Assembly (NCBI GenBank): GCA_003640385.1
Contig: RCAB01000104.1
Location: forward strand, 62,001 to 126,000
DNA length: 64,000 bases
Source of the DNA: Setaria digitata
Taxonomy: Eukaryota > Nematoda > Chromadorea > Rhabditida > Setariidae
Reading direction: 5' to 3'
Both the position numbers and the translations under genes were made by a program. How positions within the stretch are numbered: the stretch's first letter is position 1; every line of letters begins with the position of its first letter. The notes under the pieces are model-generated. The model saw nothing but the letters and a program-made list of their open reading frames with translations, ran no database searches and was not told where the DNA came from. This document shows, piece by piece, positions 34,761-48,975 of the stretch.

Positions 34761-37700
34761 TTTTTTTTTAGATGCTCTTCAGCTTAACATTCTTTTTTTT
34801 ATCTTTAAAGTACTTTCAAGCAATACCGTATAATTACAAACAACTCTACTCATTATCATATTCATCAATTAGTTCCTTTAGATTTTTCATTAAAATTCAT
34901 TCCTCCTATCTCTCATGTTTCAGGTTTTTCAGCAGGTTAGACTTTTCTTTTTCAGGTCCCTCATTAGATCCTCTTATTTCAGGTCTTTTTTTCCCAACTT
35001 TTTCCTCCTCTTCCTTTTCTGCTTCGCTGTATACCTGGTTCAGGTGCCAGCTTTTTTCTGTCATTACTTTTTATATCAGATCTTCGATGATAAGCATCGA
35101 ATAGATAGTGAAGTGTCATTTGCAAGTTTTTAATTAAAATTCATGTAGCTATTCCTGAAATTACTGAAATTATNTTGTTTTTTTTTTTTGGAAATTTTCT
35201 TTTCAATTTTTAAACAAATTCTTGCAGAAATTTTTGGAAATAAGAATTTTTTGTGGAAATTATAGGTTAATTTTTGAAAGAAAACATAAATAAGCAATGA
35301 AAATCATACGGTATATAAAGCATTAAGCTATTATTTTTCCGCTCAATTTAATTTTTAATGTTCTTTAAGAAATGTTCACTTTTTAAAATGCTATTAACGA
35401 TATATTGCTACCTTTCGTACCGTTAATTTATTAACGATTAAATCCTATAGCATCTGTTATTTTTTTTCCCAATATAAAATAATTAACATTTTTGTCAGTC
35501 CAATTCATGAATAAAATAACAATGAAGAATTTACAGATTAGTAGCTTTTTTTCTTTCCAATTAGCAAGTGTTATGCTGTTTATTCTCATTATTTATAATT
35601 TGCATTTTCTTAATTTTGATAACTTTCCATTTTAAAATAAGCATCAACAAGGTTGATGTTTGTTTGGCATTTCTCGAGATTTCTAATTCACATATTTCAC
35701 ATTAATTCATTGCACTTGCACCACTTCTCACTTGTTTACTTATTTATTTGTTTATTTTTTAATCCTTTGTTTGTCAAATATCCGCTCTGATATTCAATTC
35801 TTTTTTTTCTCTTAGTATTTCACAAAAATTGATTATCAAATTCCTTCTTTTCTGTATTCCACTGTTAATACATCTTTAAAATCAAATTTCTTTTGTCGCA
35901 AAAATTACACAAACAATTCTAATTGATATTTGTCTCATTTAGCGGTAGTGGGAAATTAATTGCAGAAATACGTAAATGGATGCTAATATCTGCTGTACCA
36001 ACACGTATTACTACGCGTACGTCTAAAGTAATGATAATAAAATTGTTATGATTAGTTATCAGCAAAAATGGATAGTATTAATTTTATTCCGAAATTGATA
36101 AAACAATAATTCATTGTCTGTTCCTTTTTTGCCTGACAAATCCCCAAAACGAAGTGTATGATTCTTATGAAATTTAATTAATTACTCCTAATTCTTGTTT
36201 TTTTGCTATTAATTAATATATGATTTTACTTTTTGTTATGCCTTTTTCGTTTTCTGTTTCCATCCGAACTTTAAATTTAACATTTTTTCTTCCTTTTCTT
36301 TCTACAGTCAGGTGAGAATGATGATATGTTTAGAACAAGTTTTTACACTAATTTTCATTGTTAGTCAGAAGAAATTAGCAAGAAAAGTAAATACAGCCCA
36401 TTCATTTCTGTCTGATTTCCTTTTTTTTTTTTTTTTTTTTTAGTTAAATGGTTTTATTAATCACAATATTCTGCTATGTGTCATTCTATTTAAAAAAAAA
36501 AAAAAAAAAAAAAAAGAAAGAAAGAAAAAACTATTATGAAATTCCTAATTGAATTTTTGAAAAATGTTGAAATTAAGAAAAAGGACGAATTAATCATATT
36601 CGATGTTTGTGGGATTGAATTATTTTTCTTTTCTTTCAGAAGAAAAGAAAAAAAAAACAATTCAGATTGTATTGGACAAAATGGGAAATGTAGAAGTTTT
36701 TCCTTAGGATAATTAGAAAAAAAAAAAGGAATGATAATTAGGACAATTTATCATACCTTTTCCAAATATCATTAATCTTTGGTTAGTCTTTTTATTTATC
36801 TATTTATGTTAAATATCGATCCTTCAATTTAATCCATTTCATTGATTTTAGCAAACTGTGATTACAGGGAGTATAAATTAATTGATATTTGTTTCACTTG
36901 TCTTCCTATACTGTTAATGAAGTGATGCACGTGTTCGATATATTAATACGTGTACGTACCACGTGAATGGATTGACAGATATTCGTGTAACTGTCATTAG
37001 TTTATATTATCTCTTTATTGAAATTGATAAATATTACATGTAAAAGATATGTTTGCAGGATTGTAAATGATCACAGAAAGATTTTATTTCAGGATCGATT
37101 TGATTGAAGTAATCCTGAATGAAGGAAAAGGAACGGATAGTTGTAAAATGATACAGGTGAAAGAAGGAGGGATCGGGATGATAATGATAATATTAGTTAA
37201 TTGATAATAATGATATACGTCAAATTGGAAAAGTCGTGGAAAAAAATTAATTTTTCCCGTCATTTAACCACAAATGTATTGTTAGCGCTTCTTTATTTCT
37301 CGGTCATTTATTTTCTTCCTTTTCATCCAATTTCTCCTCTCTTTTTTTACATTTTAAATGATATCTTTCCCGTTAAACTCTTTCTTTTCCTTCAATTTTT
37401 TTCGTTTTTTGAAAATTATTTTTAAACTTTCCCTTATGTCTTTTTCTCTGTTATTTCTTCATAATTCAAATTCTTTAATCTACGAAATGATATAACAAAT
37501 AATAAAATTACCGTTATCATTATTATCATCATAACAAACTCGCAAATCAGATCACTTATATAGACGTATACCTATGTTTCATACATAATAGTTACGTTCA
37601 AAAGGTTTAAAAATTTAATGCGATTAAAGTTATTTGTTATTAAATTGGAGTTATTAAAATTAAATTATCATACTTCTGTGCAATGATGAATGTAGTTCTT

Positions 37701-40700
37701 TTTTTCGAAATTATGGAAAAAGACCTTGTGATAATTTTGGATTAGCTTATCAAACATATTAATTCACGCTATTATCTTATTATCATTACTATTATTAGTT
37801 CCCCTTTCTCGAAGTCATTTTTATAAAATCGTCCGTACGAAAATGATGAGAATAATGGATGGATATAACATATAATCTCAAATTTGATAACAATTTTAGT
37901 GTTTTTGTCATTTAAATTTTTTGATTACAAATTTGTAATTCAATTTTGCGTCATGCAATTTGTTTGTATAAGTTGACATGCTATTTATTTGATAATTTCA
38001 TTCAGGAAAATTTAAATGTTAGGGAAAAGATGAAGAAAAATGGCATGAAATTGTTACTGGTTATATTTTAGTAAATAATTATATGTGACAATGATTCACT
38101 AATTAATTCATCATTTAATGCATCAAATCAATTCATTAAGTGCCACTTGTTCGAACTGAAATGCAATAATGATAATTTTCATAATTTGGTAGATAATTAT
38201 GATAATATGATCATTTTTAGTATTCTGCGTTGAAAAGAGGCTTTAAATAATGAAGTTATAAATTATTTCATCAAGACTTAATTGGAAGCAGATTTTTGAA
38301 ATGAACGATAATGATGAAGTGCTAGATTAATTTAGAGGCTGCATTTTTAAAATCACATCTATCTAGTTTGCAATTCGCGATCGAGATCGATGATTACATT
38401 GGTTGGGGAGAAAAGGGAATGAATAGAATTCGTGGAAAATTGATCAAACCTAAATTAGGAACATTTTATTAGTCTTTCCTGGTCATTATTAAAACTGTTA
38501 ATTAATAGACTGTGTGTTATTACAATTAATGCTTATTTATGAAAGCTATCGATGTACAAATCAGCTTATTTTGGCACACTTGAATATTGGATCAGTGAAA
38601 ATGCTCGTAGCTAACAATGGTGACTGAAATGAATTGGATCTAATCCGATAAGCAAATTAGGTCATAATTTCATGTGATTGATAATGAACTGCAACATTAA
38701 CTACTAGCTACTGCTGGTATTGCTTTAAATTATTGGTTTAGATTTTCCAAAGACATGGACTGTATCCATGGGAAAATGGTAATAATCATCAGCAAGTAAA
38801 TAGGAGAACCGGTCTAACCAGTAAACTACAGGAACCGGAAAATTGGCCAGAAAGGTAAACAAAATTTAAAGAAAAATTTCTCTAGTTTTTAATGAATTCT
38901 TTTATAGCAATCAAAAAAAAGGTGATTGAAATTATCATTTTACATAAAACGAATAGTTTCCTATTTGATCAGGAGTTGATCATTTTTCTCATTAATCGTC
39001 GTCAGTTCTGACTTATATGTTTCAATTTAAACTTTGAAAGAGTGGGGAAAAAAGTTTTTATTTCTATTTCATCACAGTAAATATCGTTGCCATCAGTGAT
39101 CGAACTGAGTTTTGAAAGTAAATGATCTTGCCGAAATACAGCTAGCAGAATTCAATAGCAATAATAATGATTAATTAGTTAATTAATAAGTAGCAGCAGT
39201 CCAGAAATGGATATGATCATACGATATTACAAAAAGTACAGTTCTTTCTTGAAAATGACAACAATAAAAAGAGGAAAAAAGCAAAGAACAAAAGCAAACA
39301 ATTTCGTCCAAAAGTAAACATTTTATTTGATTTTTTTCACCTTTTCGTTTAGTTTCACCTGGTAAATTATGCATTCATCTTTTTTCATCTTTTAGATTTT
39401 CACAAATTCCTTTTATGAATTTATGTCAAACATTCAAAAAAAAAAAAAACTTTTTCAAATGATATTTATGTGGATATTTGAAATTTTTACAAATGACACT
39501 TTTATATTTGGTACAAATATGTTGAAAATGTAAATAAAATGAAGGAAATGATTTGTTAAAGATGAGAATGAGATGTGAACTTTAAAATATATTTGGAAAG
39601 TTTTGAGATGACATAGAATTGACAGAAACTGAAATGTATCACACTGTCAAAGGTTTTGTCAATTTTGGATAACTGAAAAGGAAATTTTAAAATGATTGGG
39701 ATATTTATTTTAAGTCATCTCAGTTTTCAGGGAAATATTCAAAATATTCGGAAGAGACATTTATTTTGGAGAAATATCCTCTTGTTTTATATTAATAATT
39801 TACTCAATTATAGTGATTTCAAATGCATGATAATTATAAGGAATGATAATGAAATGATAATACCTATTATAACAATAAAGTGTAATTAATGAATGAGCAG
39901 ATTGATTCAACATTTAAATAATAATTTATTTAATACAAATGAAGTTATGTGAGAAGAAAAGAAAAGATTTATATTTTCTAGCATATGTAGAAATTTGATT
40001 GAAAATAAAAAGTTTAATTGTATAAACTAAAGAAAAAGAAAGCGAAGGAAAATTGATAATGGAAGGAAATGAAAATAGAAATAAAAAATTTAAAGAGAAT
40101 GGAAATACAAATTGTGCATTTTAGTTAAAGTTGAAAATGATCATTTTAAGTATTATTATTAAAGAACTATTCTAATAAATTGTTAATTAAAAGAGGAAAA
40201 GAAAGAGAGACAGAAAATGGCAAAGGATTATTGCTCCTTTTTCTTTCATTCATTCAACAAAAAATAAAATTTACTCAGTTTAAATAAGATGGAAATGATT
40301 AAATCAAACAAAAAATCTTGTTATTATTCTAGATTAGGAAAAGAAAAAAAGGAGAACAGTAGGTGGTATTATATTAAAGAAAATAAATTAAGATAGTCAA
40401 AAGTGGAGAAGATTAAGGATAGGTGGATAATACGGTGAATTGGTTGCTTCTGTAAGAAGTACCATTCCCCCCGCGGTGTCAAGGTATATTGAGCATGATC
40501 ATAAAGGTACCGATATATCTATCATTCATTGAAACCACTTTTGTTACCACTGATGATGCAATCAGTGCATCTTATTGTCTATGCAAATAATACCACTAAT
40601 TTTTTTTTGCCAGGAATAATAATTTTATTAATTAGTGTTTTTTTAAAAATTTCATGAGACTAAAAATTTTGCTAAAATAAAAGAGAAGAAAGATGACATG

Positions 40701-41882
40701 ACTAATTTTCAGTATGATCTAGAATTAATTATGCCCTTTCATTAGTAGATGAATTGAAATTTTTTTTTTTGAAACAGAATTAGATATCGATTAATATGTA
40801 ATAATAATTCACCTTTGCTATTTTGGAAATTTTAATTTTGCTAAAAAAAGAAAAATGCCTATTCACACATGCAACATTTAGTTCCAAAAAACTTTTTTTT
40901 TTACTAAAAAATTAATGGATTTAAAAAGATGAAATGTATGTTGTAGAGATTTGCCTCCTAGATTCTTTAATTGCGTGTTAATTGATAATTAATTAACAAA
41001 TTATATTTGAAGCAAAGTAATTATGTCTTTTTTTTTAACTTAATAATTAATAATTATTTCATTTTTCATGATAGCAAGATTTGCTTGAATCGATGCATCC
41101 AATAAATTTCAGCGGAATATTTTGTATTATTGTAGCACATTTCCGGAATCGGTTAAATCATTCCAACTGTTCCTAATTACTTCTTCATCCCTTAAAATTT
41201 CATCAGTTAAGGCTATTTTGAAATTCAAATTTCGAATCAAATTTTGATCAAGAGGAGAAAGGAAAAGAAAAGAAAAGGGAAATTCCGGATTTTCTTTCAG
41301 GTATAATGAAAAAAAGAAACAAAAAACAGGTTATCATAAATTATCATGTACCAATGCAACATAAATCCTTTATTCTTCAATTCGGCATTGTCACCAATTT
41401 ATCATTTCAATCTTGTCACCAATTTATCATCCATTTTTGCTGTACAACATTTTTTGACATTTTGCAATATTTCATTCCAGTGATGACATGTCGTGTGAAA
41501 ATCATTATATCCTCATCGAATTATACTAGTTAAATGTTAATTTATTAGAAGCATACGCAAAAATCTTTTGTAAAATTCATTGACGAATAAATAATTGTGA
41601 ATTTCTAATGAAGTAATAAAGAAGAAAAAGAAAAAAAGGAAAGGAAAGAAAAGAAAAGAGAAATCTTATAAACCAAAGGTTTTCAAGAATTTATATAAAT
41701 TTCAAATTCTACTGTAACATTGAAAATTAATTGTTGTTCGGTCCATTGAATTCGTTTTCATTTATAGCCGTCCAAATGTTTGGCTAATGGTTTCATTTAA
41801 AAATGGCATTGTGTGAAGTGTTAATTTATAATTTTACTATTCTATTATATCATTTGTTTTTTCGCCATTATTTTCCTGAATT

Positions 41883-42147
41883 TAAAGCAATAATCATTGT
41901 AAAATTTGTAATTTTCCATTATTATATGAAAGAAAATAATAAAAAAGCGATATGTGAAATTAAAAATTAACACTTCACCAAATAGCTTAAAAATGTAAAA
42001 AAAAAAAAAAAAAANTAAAGCAATAATCATTGTAAAATTTGTAATTTTCCATTATTATATGAAAGAAAATAATAAAAAAGCGATATGTGAAATTAAAAAT
42101 TAACACTTCACCAAATAGCTTAAAAATGTAAAAAAAAAAAAAAAAAA
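41883..42147. other. Assembly join: single N between two identical ~132-bp copies
   Basis: Sequence 41,883-42,014 is repeated from 42,016 with no difference that I can see apart from the length of the final A run. Each copy ends in poly(A). The single N at 42,015 separates them. This is almost certainly an unmerged contig overlap, not a biological tandem duplication. Confidence 0.85.
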
Positions 42148-43768
42148 AGGAAGGAAATAACCGGAAGGAATTACAGAGACAGATTACTTGATTACTTAAT
42201 GTAGTTCCAGTTACAATTTCTTTCCTTAAAATAAATTTTTAAAAATAGACAAGTAATTAATCAAATTAATTTGGAAATTTTTTTCCATTCAATTTATTTG
42301 CTTTTTTCTTTGGGAAAAGCTATTATCAATGCTTATTAATTGATAATAATGAAACAATCATTTTGTCTTATTTGAGTTCTTTTAAGATTTTTATATACAT
42401 CTATATCATAATATATCCGGCTAATATAACCGGATAAAGTAGGAAAAAAAAAAAAGCTTTCATCTGATAGTGATAGCGTAATAGTTATTATTATTCAAAA
42501 TTATACTACCCACATTAGAAGCTAATTGAAAAGGTAAATTGATTATGAATCAAATCAGTACACAATGAAATGCTCTTTTACTTCGTTAAATATATCAATT
42601 GAATGCAGTGATCCATTAAATTTGTATAAAAGCATATGTTTATATTTTGCTAAACGAAATAAATCATTGATTTGTATCGTAATCATTTTCAATTTACAAT
42701 TCACATTAAGAGGAAAAATGTATAATTCATTTCCGGTTTTGTTTCCTATTTAACACATACGCCGCTTATCTCTCTGAACAACTAACATGAATTGACAGGG
42801 GAAATTTTGCTAATAATTTGAGAAATTAACTTAGTAAAAAAAAAATAAAAAATTTGGAATAAGGAACTACAGGGAACTTTTATCTTTCCATATTTTTTTT
42901 CCATCATTTCATAAAAAATTTTCAAAAAAAGAAATTTTTTGGAAATTCAAAAAATTGCAATATATACAAATTGAATTTATCTTTTTTTTTTTTTTCATTT
43001 CTTGGAAAATTTTAAAAGAAAGAAAGAAAAGAAAAAATTTTGTGAAATTTGAAAAATTCATAATATTCACAAATTTTTTACTGATTGTTTAATACAATTT
43101 AGTTAAATGCTCCTGCTTAATTAATTTTTTGCATTTTTTTTTTCTTCCATTTTATAAAAACTGCAATACTTTTCAGGCACTAAGTTGACACTGTTGTGTA
43201 ATAATTATTATTCTTTATTTTATAATTCAGCATGGTCAATTTTTCAATAGTTTTGAAACTAAAATTAATCAATGGGACGAAACTTGAAATCATTTCGAGA
43301 GTGATAACAATTAAGTTAAATGGTAAAATATTCTTGGTTTCTACTTTTTTTCTTTGTTAAAATCGGCATAAAATATTTATTGTATTAAGATGATAAGCAC
43401 TGATAAAAGAAATTTCATTATACAATTTTCAGTTTCTTTTATCTTTCTCAATCCAATTATGTATGCTTTTTTTCAAACATTAAAAAATTTCTTGCAATTT
43501 TTAAATTTCAATGTATTTGTTCATTTCGAGAAGCGAATAAAACAATAAAATTAATCATTTTCATTTTTCTTTTTGTTTACTTTCTTTTTTTTCAAATTTC
43601 TGTCAAATAATTTCCATTTCATTGGTCGATTATTGATTTAAAATTTATTGAAATTTATTTCGGAAGAAGAACTAAGGCAAACGGAAGTACACTTCAGCCT
43701 GTTGCATTTTATTCAATTTACACCATTCCTGGCCTTTTTCCTAGCCAAATAATTCTTTTGGATGTGTA

Positions 43769-43786
43769 CATACACACATACACACA

Positions 43787-43824
<38 letters not shown>

Positions 43825-43848
43825 NACACACACACACACACACGCACA
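43769..43848. repeat. (CA)n microsatellite containing an assembly N
   Basis: About 80 bp of CA dinucleotides with a CACCAC interruption and an N at 43,825, so the true length is unknown. Confidence 0.9.
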
Positions 43849-46800
43849 GACCAATAAATTCATTATGTCGCCTTGTCAATACCACCTCCTTTAGAATCTT
43901 TTATTATCATCATATCCAAGCCTTGGCTGGCCAAGATATCTATTGGCCAATGTGATAAGGCGGGGGAAAGTATACGGCCAATTATTGATGAAGCAAATGA
44001 GTCTAAAAGACTGACAGATAAAGGTTTTAAAAAAAAAAAAAATGAAAAGGAGAGTGTTCTCCTCCTGATGCTTGAACGTGACACAAACAGTAGCAGTAAA
44101 TAATAATTTCATTTCTTTTTTTAAGTAAAATTTATAGTATATTAATAATAAATTTAAAAAAAAAAAATTTTAATCAAAAAAATGAATTAATTTTGTTTTG
44201 TGTGAAAAGGTGCGTAATTAAATTTGATAATTTAATTTCACTTAATTCTGTGAAAAGAAAATGAAAGGAGTTGAGAAAAAAGTGATTGTATTGATGAATA
44301 CAAAAACAAATTGGTATTCAAATTTTGTTAGAGTAATTTTCGAATTTTTTCTTTTTTTTAATTTGCAAAATTATTTTTAACTATCTGTAATTTAATATGC
44401 CGTTTTCATTGAATTATTAAAATTGCTAAATATTTCAAGGCAATTGGATATTTTAGAAGTTAGAATTTTATTCATTCATAAAATTTTAATTTAATAATTT
44501 CAAACTGTTTCATTCAGATAAGACAAAAAAGCTACTTAGCATCTTCCTTTCAGTGATTCACAATTAATTAACTAATTATCTCTTTTCCTATATGCATCAT
44601 TACCTGAAAAAAAGCAACATTTTGGATTACAATTTGATCCAATCAGCTACTATATCTTACTACTTGCATATTAAATTACAATTACAACTGCACAGAAATG
44701 ATAACTATATTTGTTAGTTAGTTATTTAAGTACCATTTTCTCACCGATATAACCATTCCACTTCATGTACAGTTTTGATGATTAGATCAAATTACCATCT
44801 ACTAACAACAACTGCTTCTACTAATAATAATAATAATTTCAATTACCACTTCTCTTCCCTCAAATCTCTTCCTCTTCCTTTTCTTTTATTATACATTTCC
44901 AATATTTCATCTATTACTTTTAATCTTTTGTTATTTCCTTCTTTCTTCTCCATTTTTTTTTCTTTCTTTTTTAAGAAGTTGTTTGAAAAAATCTTTTAGA
45001 GTCATTAACAAATGTAAAATTTGTTTGAAATTTAAGCATTTACTACCCAATGGATTGATATATCTCTCATCGATAAAATGAAATGAATTATGAATTAAAT
45101 GATCAAAAATCAGATCAATGACAAGTCAAATAATTAATTAGAATGGCAATAATTTGTTACTAAATTGAACCGATACAATCAATTATTCAGTTACATGAGT
45201 TTTCATGGAATTTACATTTGATAACATTTTGAGAAATGGAAATGTTGAAATGTCGAAGATAACATTAATCTTTTAATTTCTTTTTGTTATTGTTGTTTTC
45301 AAAATAAGTATTATCTTTCATTTAGCGAACACTTTCTCGTTTCCCAAGGCATTGTAAAAATTTATGATGGCGAAAAGATTTGTAAAGATAAGGTCATCAT
45401 CTCCTGTCTTTTCATTAATGCATTTTAAGCCGATTGAAGGAACGATTTTGTTATTGTTAGGGCTATCGTAACATATTACAAACTTATTATTTTATAGTTT
45501 GATATGAATACAAATGAAAAAGTATAATTGAAGATGTTGGAAGAGGAAAATTAATTTTTAAAAAAGTTCAATTATGTGACTGGAGAATGATGATGACATA
45601 GTGTTATGATTCCATTTCTCTCATTCCTTTTTTTCGTTTTATTATATAAATCTTGATAAAATAATTTAATTAGTTAAATAAAATAAAAGTAGCAATAAAA
45701 ATAGTAATAGCTACAGTGAAGTGAATTGAATAAAAATAAATTTGAAAAAAAGAAAGTCAACAACAACAACAATAATAATAATAATAATGATAATGAAGTA
45801 ATGAAATTGGAACTGCAAATATTATTCTGTTGCTTTTTTTTTTTTTTTTTTTTTTGGGCAATTATGAATTGTGGAAGTTTTTAAAATGAAAGAAATAATA
45901 ATAAAATAGAATGATGAGAGGACGAAGGGAAGAACAATTTAATTTGAACTGAAAAAAAAAAAAAAAAAGGAAAAGGAAAACTAAACAACAAAAACAAACA
46001 ATTAATTATATGTATAAATGAAGAATCACTTTACTCACAATAAATAGACACAAATTGTAATTCATAGTTAACAATAAAAGTAGTAATTAATGACAAAAAA
46101 AAAAAGAAAGAAAGGAAATTGAATTGTAAATGGAAATGATCATTGAATTTGATTGATTTCAAGTAGTAACATGGAAAATAAGCAACGAAGCAACAATTTA
46201 ACAAGTGGTATAGATAATACGATTACTGGGAATACTATAATCAACACATCACATATAGCCTACTCTTAGACATAATTGCCCAAGGCCAAAAAGGCTGCTA
46301 CTTGTCCTCCTACGGTAACTTCATGTAAACAATAATTATAATTATTTATCGCTCATTTTGTAAAATGTTAAAATTTAAAAAAAGGGAAGGAAAAAGAAAA
46401 AGATAAAAGAGGAAACGAAAATAGTTAATTATGAGTGGAAAGGGAAATTTAAAAAAAAAAAAATCTAAAAAAGAAAAGAAAAAAAAATAATGGAATAACA
46501 TTTCATGATGGCAATGATAATAATAATGATAATAACTATACTATATTCATTTAATTTATCAACTTTTTTTTTTAGCTCCATTCATGATCAACCAAACTAT
46601 CATTATCAACAAAATTTTGTGATATTATGGATGGAACAATGGAATTTTTGGTGCTGTACATTATTTGTGCTAATGTAAATTAATTAAACTTTTTTTTTTC
46701 CTTCTTTCGACTTAACATTGGTCATTTTTTGGTAAAACTAACTTTTAATCTGAGCTATTTTAAATTATAAAATCAACTTTCTCTTATTAAGCTTTAATCT

Positions 46801-48948
46801 GCAATAGAAATTGAAATTAATTATGATGTTATGTAGTTGTACCAAATCATGCTGCATTGTCATATCTATTATCATAGGCTATCATGATAGTGTTACTGAT
46901 AAGTTAAGGTGAGAATTGACAAGATGGAATACTTATTGAAGGAAATGGAATAATTTACAACATGGTTTTTAAGCAAAAGATTCAAAAACTGCGCTAGGAT
47001 TACATTTCAGATAATGATCGTAAATCCTGATCAAAATTATCACAATTACAGTTTAAACAGAATAATGATAACAGTTTACTAAATGAACCGGATAATTTTC
47101 AAAAACTGGAAACAAGACAAAACTGCAACTGAAATTGCAAATTAAATCAATAAAATCAAATCAATTTAGTGTCAAAACAATTAAAATTGCAAAATTAGAT
47201 TAAGCGCAAACAGAAAGAGATGAAAAATAAGTGAAAAATTAATATAGAACTTACTTTGGTTAATTTATTTATTGAGTTGTTCAGGAAAAAAAAAAAAAAT
47301 TGAGATTTCTTTCTGAAGAAAAGCAAAAAGTTTAACAATTATATAAAAATATTACCAAATTCAAAATGGAAATGAATTGATGCAAGAAAAGAGGTGAAAA
47401 AAATGTGTCAACAAATTTGCCAATCATTTTCTTTTCAAAAATTCTTCTAGAAAATCACCACTTTTATCATTTTAAATTAAAAAGAATGAATCATTGAGTA
47501 TGCAAAAAAGAATGAGCAATTAAAAAGTAATAGAAATGGCTTTTTTTAAAAAAAAAATTTTATAGAAGAATTAAAATAATCGAAAATTTTGAGAAATTTT
47601 TTTTTTCTTTCAATAAAATTAAATGACCGATTAAACATTGTGAGAAAATACTGCAACATCTAACCACACGAAAGGGAGGTTTATGAAAGTAATTAGTTCT
47701 AAAAAAAAAAAGGATTAGCTTACTTGTCTTTTTTTAAATATTGAAAAATTTTTTATCAGCAAAAAATTTGTTAGACGTTTGAAAGTGTGAATGATGTGGT
47801 TTGTTCTAAAATTGTTTTTCCGGTAGATAGCGAATATTTAGTCCGGAAAATGAGAAATTAGAAATATATAAATAGCAATAATAGTTATTTCCTAATTTCA
47901 TGGGAAATGAAGCAATGAGTAAAGCAGCTTTTTCAAGTTCAATTTAAATCTTCTAGCAAACATATGCACAATTAAATGAACTATAACAGTTTATCATTGA
48001 TAAAATTTAATTTAGCTATAAATTCTCAACTACGTATAATATCATGAAACTTTCAACTCTGACCCTAATTTAAGCTTAGTCTAACTTTAACGATAAGTCA
48101 AAAATCATTTCAGAAATTGCAAAATAACAATCTTTTAGCCAATATCGCGATTTTATTTGTTATTTTTGCTAGTACAGTAAAATTTCAGAGAAAAAAATTG
48201 TAAATTTTTCTCTCATATTATCAGCCTTTATCATTTCTTTTTGCTCGCATATAAAATTGGATAATATACAAATAGCATCAACGAATAATTATTCATCAGA
48301 TCATTCCGTTAAAATTTATAATTCAAAAAAAAAAGAGAAAAGAGAAAAGAGTTCTATATGAATTTTAGGAATTCTTTTTAAAATTCCGAATATTTTCATC
48401 ATTATCATCAACAGTATATAATCATTACAAGGAATTCAAACTCATCTATAATTATTATTTCAAAGGATTCCTTTGAACTTATCATTTTTGCCTTCCCACA
48501 TCGCTCATTATTATTATTATCATTATTGTCATCATTATCATTATCATCATTATCATCACCATCATCATCATTATGTGATAATTGAGCCGGTTGTCATAAA
48601 AGATGAAAGAAGAGCTTCGCGGTGAAAAAAAGAAAAGGAAGAAACCTTGGAATAAGAAGGCCAATTATGTATGGTAAAAAGAATATTTTTACATTAATTG
48701 CTTTCATTCTTTAAAAATCATTTCAAAAATTTTTTTCTTTTTAAAAAAAAAAAAAAAAAAGAGAAAGAAAGAAGAAAAGCGAATAATTTCAGAAGTGTAG
48801 AATTTCTTTTTCCTTAGTTATGTCTAAATGATGCAATGAAGAGCTGAAAAATTGAGCGGAAATAATTCGCCTATGTTTAATTTCTCATAACGAACGGAAC
48901 ACAAAGGAATGGAAAAAAGAAAGATTGAATGAATAATACCTTTAAAAT

Positions 48949-48975
48949 AAAATGAAATGAAATGAAATGAAATGA
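48949..48975. repeat. (AAATG)n microsatellite
   Basis: Five tandem AAATG/ATGAA units. Confidence 0.8.

Noticed and set aside
43758..43955. Thr/His-repeat ORF across the CA microsatellite
   Set aside because: It is a translation of (CA)n interrupted by an assembly N.
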